From assembly GCA_025786725.1 (NCBI GenBank), contig JAHLTZ010000007.1, positions 248,001 to 312,000 of the forward strand: a stretch of DNA of 64,000 bases, read 5' to 3'. Positions 55,943-64,000 of the stretch are shown here, in pieces; the stretch's first letter is position 1, and every line of letters begins with the position of its first letter. Under the pieces are notes generated by a model, which worked only from the letters and a program-made list of their open reading frames with translations, ran no database searches and had not been told where the DNA came from. A program made the position numbers and the translations under genes. The DNA comes from Syncephalis fuscata. Lineage: Eukaryota > Zoopagomycota > Zoopagomycetes > Zoopagales > Piptocephalidaceae.

Positions 55943-56338
55943 TGTCGTCAAAGTCACTACTTTCTGACTATCGTAGGACTTGATCAATAGAATGTGTGTG
56001 TTAGATAAGACAGTTCAACAATTGGATGTAAGATATCGTTTATTAGTTAATAAAATGAGTTGGTTTTTATACTAAAATAATTAGTATAGCCGTGTGATAA
56101 TAGTAATAATAATAATAATAGTAATAATAATAATAATAGTAATAATAATAGTAATAATGATACTATGACGTCGGCGATCATCGTCATAAGATCATGGGTT
56201 AGTCAGGAGTGAGTTCATATGGCTAGTCATCGGATTGATCATATGAATAGATAATTCATATGACTAGTCATATGGTGAATATTTGGTGCCGGGTGGAGTG
56301 GTGTGTAATTTAGTCAGGCAAAAATTCAAAGTCCGACA
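55943..56338 (-). repeat. 5' LTR of the gypsy element
   Basis: Same 396-bp sequence as 49730-50125. Because the element reads on the minus strand, this is the promoter-bearing LTR. Confidence 0.93.
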
Positions 56339-56706
56339 GCCTAACTAAATTACACACCACTCCACCCAGCACCAAGTATTTACCATATGACTAGTTATAT
56401 AAATTATCTATTTATATGATCAATCCGATGACCAGCCATATCAATTCACTCTTGAAATAACCCATGATCTTATGACGATGTTGATCGATTGCCGACGTCA
56501 TAATATCATTATTACTATTATTATTACACGGTTATACTAAAATAATTAGTATAACCGTGTAATGATAATATGACGTCGACAATGATATTGACGATCAATA
56601 TCGTCATAGGATCATGGGTTAGCTCAGGTGTGAATTCATATGGTAAATACTTATTGCTGAATGGAAGTGGTGTGTAAATTAGTCAGGCAAAATTTCAAAG
56701 TTTGAC
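56339..56706. repeat. Palindromic pair of degenerate LTR halves
   Basis: 56344-56540 is the inverted, diverged 3' half of the LTR. 56541-56706 is the same half in direct orientation, ending GTTTGACA. They meet at the hairpin TTATACTAAAATAATTAGTAT, giving a fold-back structure of about 385 bp when joined with 49706-49729. It was interrupted by the intact element. Confidence 0.8.
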
Positions 56707-57539
56707 ACTAGTAACAGGTAATAATTCACCATCACTTAGTTTTTACCATATAAATTAACAACAATATGTATTCTCATCATCATAATATACTACTACTATT
56801 ATATTAAGTAAATATTTAGTATATAAATTATTAATTAATTAAATAAATATAATATTACATCCGATTGTTTACTGTCTTACCTGTATTCACATACTTTTAT
56901 TGTTCAAGCTAATACAATACTTAAAAAGTAGCGATTTTGATGACAGAGATAAATTAGAAAAGAACGCAGTGATGTGACTTTATAATGTTTAGATAATTGC
57001 GCTTTAAATACGTGAATTAATAAATGTTGATCATTATGCGAACAGCTACTATCAGGACTTTTACTAGTATTTAAAGGTTAAAAATACTACAAATACATAG
57101 ACAATAAGATAGAAAAAAAGGTTGTTTTATTACAAGTTGTGTACCAATTGTATGATTTATATAGTCTTAGAGTAGCGTAATATATAGATACACTGCTAAA
57201 GCTAGTGCTTGTTTTTATATAGTAAAGCTGAAAGAATAGTAATGAAAATAATAAAATATTTGCTAAATGACAATAGGAAACAAACAAGTAAGCAAATATA
57301 TTACTAATTGGCCATGTGACAACATAATCGCTATTTAGATTGGTAAATGGTTAATGGTTGTATTAAGACGACAACTGCTTTATTAATAGATACATTTAGT
57401 AATGTGCACTAGTAGACACATCACTGTAATGTATAATAATGTGTAAAAAATTTAAAACTGGCCACAAAAGTAGCAATAGCTTTACATAGAATAAGTCAAA
57501 TTGTATAGTATTTTGCACAAGTATTCATATGATATATAG

Positions 57540-57783
57540 ATAGCTATTGATAAAGTATACCGCAATTACATAGCGCGATAGTGTAATGGTAGTGATGATA
57601 CGTTAATAAATGTGCAAAAATAGCAGTTTTTTACTGTTTATGGCTTGTATAATTAAAATACAGCAAAATAATTGGCAGATTCGAGTTCCTCATGCTAAGC
57701 TTTACCGTCTGGTATAAGATTTAGAACAATGATTTTTGCAACAAATGTTAGTCAAAAATGCAGTCTACGTATAAATTAACAAA
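57540..57783 (+). repeat. tRNA-derived SINE-like repeat, copy B
   Basis: Inverted relative to the other three copies and somewhat diverged, with one mismatch in the acceptor-like stem. It retains the A-box match TAGTGTAATGG and a B-box-like GATTCGAGTTC. It lacks the terminal segment after 'gataaagtatac' present in the others. Confidence 0.65.
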
Positions 57784-57949
57784 AAGTGACTAGACTTTAT
57801 AATTTCAAGCAATTTAATACTAATAATTAAATTTGGCTTAAAGTAAATTCAAAGCATTCTACAACACTAAAACAAGCATAATAAGTTGTTATGCATAAAT
57901 AACGACATATAGTAGTAAGTTATGCCATATATTTACATATAGCAGATTT

Positions 57950-58262
57950 TCATTAAGCTACTTATGTAAATCGTATTTTTGACTAACATTTGTTGCAAAA
58001 AATCATTGTTCTAAATTTTATACCAAACGGTACAGCTTAGCATGGGGAACTTGAATCTGCCAACTATTTTGCTGCATTTTACTTATACAAGCCATAAATA
58101 GTAAAAAGCCGCTATTTTTGCACATTTATTAACGTATTATCACTACCATTACACTATCACGCTATGTAATTGCGGTATACTTTGTCAATAGCTACCTATA
58201 TGTTATACACACACTTATGCGAAGTATCGGATAACTTGCTTTATTATACGTAAAGTTATACG
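57950..58262 (-). repeat. tRNA-derived SINE-like repeat, copy C
   Basis: Same orientation and nearly same sequence as copies A and D. Ends in the shared segment 'cttatgcgaagtatc'. Confidence 0.65.
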
Positions 58263-58299
58263 TATTATTATCGATGCTTTACTATATGTATTTAAACAA

Positions 58300-58590
58300 T
58301 GTAAACTGCATTTTTGACTAACATTTGTTGCAAAATCATTGTTTTAAATCTTATACCAAACGGTACAGCTTAGCATGGGGAACTCGAATCTGCCAACTAT
58401 TTTGCTGCATTTTACTTATACAAGCCATAAACAGTAAAAAACTGCTATTTTTGCACATTTATTAACGTATTATCACTACCATTACACTATCACGCTATGT
58501 AATTGCGGTATACTTTGTCAATAGCTACCTATATGTTATACACACACTTATGCGAAGTATCGGATAACTTGCTTCATTATACGTAAGATT
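58300..58590 (-). repeat. tRNA-derived SINE-like repeat, copy D
   Basis: Lies about 40 bp from copy C in the same orientation, so the two look like a near-tandem pair. Confidence 0.65.
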
Positions 58591-58980
58591 ATATTTAAGA
58601 TTAAAGTTTTTATTAATTAAATAGTTACTATTGGTTTATACATTCCATTGAATTTTGTCACTTAATTACACTAAAATTGTATTTTTATGCTTCCGTATAA
58701 TTTCATAGCATTGACGCAATGATTTCAATTTTGAATTTGTAAGCCGAGTTTTGTCAGCTTTTTAAAGTATCATGGTGAATTAAATCTGTTTATTATAATA
58801 AAAGTTATTATAATTAAAATATTGCATCTTTACGATAACTGTATTTCTATCATTACAAGATTATAATTACATTACTATGACAGTGTGACTAAAATACATA
58901 ATGTAATTGGGCAATCTGCTAAAGTGGCTTGTAGTTAGTTACAAAAGCAATATCTATCAAATATCAACACTAGTTACTAG

Positions 58981-59133
58981 AAAGGGAAATTTTGAAAAAT
59001 ACACCGTTTCTCAGTTTTAATTACAAAAATACTTTTTTTCTTGTTTTATAAAATAAATACACTGCTTTTCACTTTTATTTAGGAAAATACGTTGTTTTTA
59101 AACTTTACCATAATAAATTATTATTTTTAAGCA
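58981..59133 (+). repeat. MULE left terminal inverted repeat
   Basis: About 150 bp, matching the right end in inverted orientation with small indels. Confidence 0.8.
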
Positions 59134-59214
59134 TATTGTAATAAATTTAATAAATAAAAATAAACCGCTTTTGATTTTATTTATCAAAATATACCGTTTT
59201 GAAAATATATCGCA

Positions 59215-61158
59215 ATGTCTACCAGCTTATTTAAAAAAGCTATATTTAACAGCATTGAAGAACTAAGTATTGCTGTTGACGAGTTTAAGCTTGTTAACGG
59301 TTGCAATTTAAGAGGAAAAATAGTGATTCAACAAGATTACAGCTTATTTGCCTCATGAAGACCATTTTAGCAACAAATGTCAGTTTGTTTTGACTGCCAG
59401 AAAGCAGAAAACTGGCTTAGTAAAGATTGTTCAATGCAATCTTGAGCATCTTAATGACTGTCCATATAACACGGGTAATGGTACTATTAAGTCTATTGCT
59501 AAATATATTACGAATGATGTTGCTACATTCTCAATTGTAAAACCAAAAGATGTACAAATAAAAGTATCAAAGTAGGTACATATTTGATTATTTAATATAC
59601 ACTAACAACTGTAATAGTTCAACAGGAGTTGATATTTTTTATTACAAAGCTTGGTCCGCCCTTAATTCGATAAAAAAGAATGATATTAACAGCAATATCA
59701 ATTCTTTTTCACTTATTAAAGATTACCTTATCAAATTCGAACATTTTAATCCGGGTTCTGTTCAGCACTTCTCGCAGAACCAGTCTGGTAACTTTGAAAG
59801 GGCATTTTTATGTCCTTCATCAGCTATTAAAGCTTACCAGTATACTCGTAAAGTACTGGTAATTGATGGCTGCCATTTAAGTTCTTCTTATGGCGGTGTT
59901 GCTCTTACTGCAGTTGTTAAAGATGGAAATAACAATATTTTCCCTTTGGCTGTTGCTATAGTATCTCATGAAAATGAAAACAACTGGGTCTATTTTCTTA
60001 AACATCTATCAGACTCAATACCTGAATTAAAAGAAAGAGATCAAGTCATCATTAGCGACATAGATAAAGGAATAGAGTCTTCGATAAAAACTGTATTTCC
60101 CTTGGCACACCGCTCTGCATGTGTTGCTCATATCGAAAGAAACATCAATGCTGAATTTAAAACAAAGCTTAATGGTTTAATATGAAAAGCTGCAAAAGCT
60201 TTAACTAGTAAAGAATTTGATGGTATTTATATTTATTTAAATTACATTCAAAGTACTAATTTATTTTCTAGATTCAATGAAAATGATACGGTCATTAAAT
60301 GAGCCAGCTTATAACAAGCTAATAGACTCAGCAAAAAACTGGGCTAGATCATCTTTTAAATGGCCAAGATTTGGTTGCGTTACTTCAAATTCATCAGAGT
60401 CATTGAACTCATGGATGAACAACCTTCGGAACAAATCCCATTATCAATTTTTTACTGGATTTGTCACCAAAGTTGGAACTTTGTTGTATAAACGTAGAAT
60501 TAAGTATTCACAAGCTCAAGGATTGCTATCTAATAATAGCTATTTGTTGTATAAATCACCATTAACTGACGCCAATAATTATATAATTGACGATTATTCT
60601 GATACCAAATTTCAAGTTAAAGATATCAAGTCTGGTATTGTCAGAACAGTAGATTTAACTGCAAAAACCTGCACATGTGGATACTGGGAAGAGATGAAGT
60701 TTGTTTGTAGTCATGTGGCAATAATTTTGAAGAATCTTAAGCTCTTATTAGATGATTTTATTGATAAATCTTACACCATTGATTATCTAAAAAAAGTATA
60801 TGCTCTAGAAATTTGTCCGGTTGAAATGGAATCAATTACTGCGGACATTTCATGTTTGCCACCGACAATAACGAAGAAAGCCGGTAGACCAAAAGTTAAA
60901 AGAATTAGATCTTGTGGTGAAGCTTTGGAAGCCTCTCAGCGATATGCTTGTCGCAATTGTAGCTCAAAAGGACACAATACAAGAACATGCACTGTAAACA
61001 CTAGCATTAATAACATTGAAACAAGCATTTTTATTGAGGAACAAATACAAACTACTAGTGAAACGGCTATCAAAAAAAGAAAGCGTGTTATTAAAGAATG
61101 TTTAATTTGTGGTGAACGCCATTACAAGAAAACGAAGTGTGGGGTAAATAAAAAATGA
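59215..61158 (+). pseudogene. MULE transposase, interrupted
   Basis: A Mutator-like transposase split over several frames: an N-terminal piece from the ATG at 59215, a second at about 59340-59575, a third running through about 60182, and an intact C-terminal piece at 60277-61158. Recognisable are VLVIDGCHL (first catalytic Asp), QVIISDIDKGI (second Asp), the SWIM zinc finger CTCGYWEEMKFVCSHV and a CCHC knuckle CRNCSSKGHNTRTC near the end. Breaks include a TGA around 59356 with a frame change, stops near 59573, and an in-frame TGA at 60182. Some breaks could be introns, but I could not find a splice set that restores one frame, so I call it a pseudogene. Very AT-rich codon use differs from the surrounding genes. 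Confidence 0.82.
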
Positions 61159-61180
61159 TTTTATTTATTAAATTTATTTA

Positions 61181-61360
61181 ATAAACAAAAAAATAATTTA
61201 TTATGATAAAGTTTTAAAAAACAATGTATTTTTCTAAATAAATTTGAAAAGCGGTGTATTTATTTTATAAAACAAGAAAAAAAGGATTTTTTTTAGAATT
61301 TAAAAAAAGTATTTTTGTAATTAAAACTGAGAAACGGTGTATTTTCCAAAATTGCCCTTT
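61181..61360 (-). repeat. MULE right terminal inverted repeat
   Basis: Inverted counterpart of 58981-59133, slightly longer because of a short AT-rich insertion at about 61280-61305. Confidence 0.8.
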
Positions 61361-62000
61361 AATAAAAGCTTGAATCAATGTTGAATATAATTATTTATTG
61401 TAAAAGTATATAGATGTTAAATGAATATCAAGAAACATACAGCTCAGTTTCTATATACATTTCCAGGATAGTTGTAGAATGTTGATGCTGGGTGTTTCAA
61501 GTTAATACAAGGAAACAGAGACCAATTTATTTTAATTGTTCAATATTCACGCACAAAATTGTGCAATTTGTAGTTTATAGTGCCCATATGTGTTGACAGA
61601 CGCATGACATGTATATTCCGTTTACTAATGGTGAAGATCAAAGACTGTGTTCGAACTTGTTATTGCCAAATACTATGATACAAAATAGCTAGCTTTACGT
61701 TTAAAAGCCATATTCCAGATATTATCTTGTATAGAAAACAGCTATATAATTGCCAGGCTTTTCTTAATAGATGTAAGTAAACAAAATTGTGAAACAATAG
61801 CTGTTGTCTTTTAAATCCAATAGCAATTTATTTGAGCTGATTGCTTTTAATATAATATAATACTAGTGCAAATAAAACACCAATTAATGTCTTTACGAGT
61901 AAATATTTGTATTTATTGTATTAGCCACTGTGTACCAAATAGAATGTGAAAAATATAGTATTTATTCTAGTATCTAATACATGTATTCAATAACATAAAA
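61361..62000. other. AT-rich spacer between the MULE and EFG1
   Basis: No gene seen. It includes the presumed 3' UTR of the minus-strand EFG1 gene. Confidence 0.5.
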
Positions 62001-62991
62001 CTAGTCTTCATTGCTACTAAGCTCGGCGAAAAAGTCATCCATATCTGCATTTATAGCAAATTAAAATTAGCGAATTAATTGAGCAATAATCAATAGCTTA
62101 CCCGTTTTAACAGCCTTCTTTGCATTCTTCTTTCGGTTAGATTGCGTTGCTATTACGCCTTCAAATTCGTTACGTTCCATTGCTACACGGATCTGTTCGC
62201 GAATCTTATTGCGTTGTTGCAATGTATGTTCGCTAGCATCGTTATTATTATCCTTATCGTCGGATGTTGTTGGAAATAATGCAATATATTTTTGTCCGGC
62301 GGGAAAGTGCTGCAAAATATTAGATGATGGCGTAGTGTGTTGCATATACACTGTTACTTACTATGACATAGTTTAGATCAATCTCAAGGTCCTTAATCTC
62401 ACCATCCAGCCTTCTTTGCTCTTTAATTGTATTGATACAAATATCAGTAGCTATATATTATGTTATTAGTAATAGTAATTACCTTGCTCATCAATATTAT
62501 CAGCCACCTTTAGTTTTTCTAGTCGTTTTTTTGTTTTTTCCAATTTTCGTCGCACTTTCTGCTCCTCTATAGACACAAATAGTTATTATTGTTTTCCATA
62601 CTTTGATATCTAGACCATAGATTTACCAATAAATCGGACCATTTTATATTTACTTGCGCGTCGTTTCTCAGTAGCTGCACGGCTGCCTTCTTCCAATTGT
62701 AGCTGCAATGCTTTCAATCGTCGTTCCGAAGCCACTTTTATATCAGCCGTAATAGTTGGCTATCGTTCATTCAAATAAGCAAAGACTCATAACAACCGAA
62801 CAACTTACTCGTCGTAAAAGACGCTCTGTATCGCGAATTCGTTTGCGAATGGTGGCATTGCTCTCTCGTGTATCATTCTTGTTATTATGTCGTTTCTTAT
62901 ATGGCATGAGACGGCTTGAATGGTTATTGCCCGATGCTCCAGAAGAGCCTTGAGTACGGTTTGCTTCAGCCATTCTTGAAATATTTTCCAT
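62001..62991 (-). CDS. EFG1: rRNA-processing protein Efg1
   Basis: Efg1 is a nucleolar protein needed for early pre-rRNA cleavage and 18S rRNA production. Six exons: 62809-62991, 62627-62759, 62483-62566, 62362-62450, 62102-62309 and 62001-62044. They give 246 residues in frame. The Efg1 domain is clear: IRKRIRDTERLLRR, then ITADIKVASERRLKALQLQLEE, EKRRASKYKMVRFIEEQKVRR, and later LEIDLNYVIHFPAGQKYIALFP. The protein is strongly basic with long charged helices likely to form coiled coil, and ends in an acidic tail (DMDDFFAELSSNED). The start at 62991 is the only Met before the conserved part with a plausible leader. It is transcribed divergently from LEO1, with 187 bp between the start codons. 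Confidence 0.93.
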
Positions 62992-63178
62992 GCTGTATAT
63001 TGTTAAAAAAGAAAAATAAAAGTGGCAATGAAGTGTTTGTATTGTTTGCTTATAAACTGTTATTAATTAAACTGTGTAGTTCCATTTCTTGTTTCAGGTC
63101 GTCAGTCAACAGACACTCAGTGCTAATCTTTTACACCACGCGATATACTACGTGAAGACACGATAGCTCAGGATTATT
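62992..63178. promoter_or_regulatory. Compact bidirectional promoter, EFG1/LEO1
   Basis: 187 bp between two divergent start codons. AT-rich, without an obvious TATA box for either side. Assigned by position only. Confidence 0.5.
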
Positions 63179-64000
63179 ATGGCAAATTTACATCAACCAG
63201 CTGAAATGGCGATAGCTGATGAACTACGGAATGTAACCAACAGCGAGCACAATGATGAAGCAGATGATTTATTTGGCAGTGGGTCTGACGACGCGGATGG
63301 TGACAGTCGCCCAACTGAAGCAGCTACTTCCAATGCAGCAATTAGACGACGTGGTCGTTTGGCAGTAGAATCAGACGATGAGAATGACGATAAAGATGGA
63401 GACAAATTGGCACTACCAAATAGCCATGAAGTAGTGGATGATAATTCGTAAGCGAAGGATGTTAATATTAAATGTTATATTTATGTAATTAATCACTAGA
63501 GATGATGAAACGGGTCTGTTTGGAAGTGATTCCGAGGCTGAATCTACAGGATCAGTTACCAATGATGTAGGTGGTAAAGCATCTAGGTAAGTGTTATTTG
63601 TACACTCTACACCGATGACAGACTAATCAAATACTACATCTATATCTATAGAGCAACTCATAGTGATGAAGAAATGGATGAACCTATTGCACGAACACCG
63701 CCACCAGCTCTTCGTATTCATCTTACGCAACCATCAGCTCCTGTTAGTGGAGAAGATTCGGTAACTATTGAATTAGTGGTTAGTATTAACTATTACTTAT
63801 GATTTGCAGTCGGATTATTATTTGGCCCGTCTACCAAAACACTATCATTTAGAAACAAAGCCATTTGACCCAAGTTCATATGAAGCGGAAATATTAGAAG
63901 TGTTAGATAAGGAAGGAAAGACGCAAAATACTGATGAACAGAGTAATACAGAAGGTAAAGGACGCAACGCTAATAGCGGCGACGAGGAAGCAACACAACA
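63179..64000 (+). CDS. LEO1: Paf1-complex subunit Leo1 (partial, runs off the window)
   Basis: Leo1 is a subunit of the Paf1 complex, which travels with RNA polymerase II and supports histone modification during elongation. Exons so far are 63179-63447, 63500-63586, 63652-63760 and 63810 to beyond 64000. The N-terminal part is acidic and Ser-rich, with repeated (L)FGSxSD patches (DDLFGSGSDDAD, GLFGSDSEAES), typical of Leo1. The last exon opens with YYLARLPKHYHLETKPFDPSSYEAE, the start of the conserved Leo1 domain. The C-terminal half lies outside the window. The start at 63179 follows a stop-containing leader. Confidence 0.9.

Larger units (their letters stand above)
49725..56343 (-). mobile_element. 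Ty3/gypsy-type LTR retrotransposon with dUTPase
   Basis: A complete element on the minus strand, from LTR 55943-56338 (5') to LTR 49730-50125 (3'). Both are 396 bp, begin TGTCG, end CGACA and look identical, so the insertion is recent. It is flanked by the 5-bp target duplication GCCTA (49725-49729 and 56339-56343). Five bases inside the 5' LTR lies a candidate primer-binding site, TGGCGAGCACACCAGG (plus coordinates 55922-55937), starting TGG as for a tRNA CCA end. A short polypurine tract, GGAAGGG (50129-50135), abuts the 3' LTR. Internal coding order is gag, protease, RT, RNase H, dUTPase, then integrase. RT before integrase makes it gypsy-like. I see no chromodomain. Confidence 0.93.
56707..58980. 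other. AT-rich spacer with three SINE-like copies
   Basis: No protein gene seen. Contains SINE-like copies B (57540-57783, plus), C (57950-58262, minus) and D (58300-58590, minus). Confidence 0.55.
58981..61360 (+). mobile_element. Mutator-like (MULE) DNA transposon, decayed
   Basis: The ends are long terminal inverted repeats: 58981-59133 matches the reverse complement of about 61181-61360, starting AAAGGGAAATTTTG versus AAAGGGCAATTTTG and including a shared 'cagttttaattacaaaaata' block. Between them lies a broken MULE transposase. I could not see a convincing 8-11 bp target duplication at the outer borders. Confidence 0.82.

Noticed and set aside
57575-57720. Functional tRNA gene within the SINE-like repeats
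   Set aside because: The A and B boxes are too far apart, and the T stem does not pair. No anticodon arm can be drawn, and the unit recurs as a dispersed repeat.

Overview
This is a eukaryotic nuclear window, AT-rich between genes. Genes are broken by many short introns (about 50-100 nt, mostly GTAAGT-type donors with CTAAY-like branch sites). The gene set points to a fungus: GPI3/PIG-A, a Sec1 protein, a Pho85-type cyclin, LEO1, EFG1, a TGL2-like lipase, a patatin TAG lipase, a CBM19-like secreted protein and an Opy2-like cysteine-rich domain. An intact phenylalanine-hydroxylase-type enzyme, rare or absent in Dikarya but known in Mortierella, suggests an early-diverging fungus. That placement is an inference. 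Every multi-exon model below was built by hand and checked for reading-frame closure.

Layout, left to right: transaldolase (+, 250-1602); GPI3/PIG-A (-, 1909-3881); a 2.9 kb spacer; a Ser/Thr kinase (+, 6840-9030); an aromatic amino acid hydroxylase (-, 9418-11139); a TGL2-like lipase (-, 12413-13960); a repeat-bearing spacer; a DUF4112 protein (-, 18162-19190); a PCL-type cyclin (+, 20522-22435); an LPAAT-like acyltransferase with an apparent one-nucleotide exon (+, 23087-24704); a polyQ/PAM2 protein (-, 25448-26932); ornithine decarboxylase with a one-base frameshift (+, 30674-32385); a secreted Opy2-like His-rich repeat protein (-, 33727-35403); a patatin TAG lipase (-, 37169-40247); a 5 kb repeat-rich spacer; SEC1 (+, 45385-48042); a secreted chitin-binding-like protein (-, 48350-48988).

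The region 49.5-61.4 kb is a mobile-element island. A tRNA-Cys gene is followed 118 bp downstream by a full-length Ty3/gypsy-type retrotransposon. Its LTRs look identical, it has a GCCTA target duplication, and it encodes a dUTPase between RNase H and integrase. It sits inside an older palindromic pair of LTR halves. Next come three copies of a tRNA-derived SINE-like repeat (a fourth lies at 17 kb) and a decayed Mutator-like element with long terminal inverted repeats. The window closes with a divergent pair, EFG1 (-) and LEO1 (+, cut by the window end).

The genes do not form an obvious pathway cluster. Three are lipid enzymes (two lipases, one acyltransferase), several are core housekeeping genes, and two encode secreted cell-wall or surface candidates. 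The most unusual signals are the single-nucleotide exon, the dUTPase-bearing retrotransposon with stop codons before its integrase, the layered insertions beside tRNA-Cys, the tRNA-derived repeat family, the PAM2/polyQ protein and the Opy2-like histidine-repeat protein.
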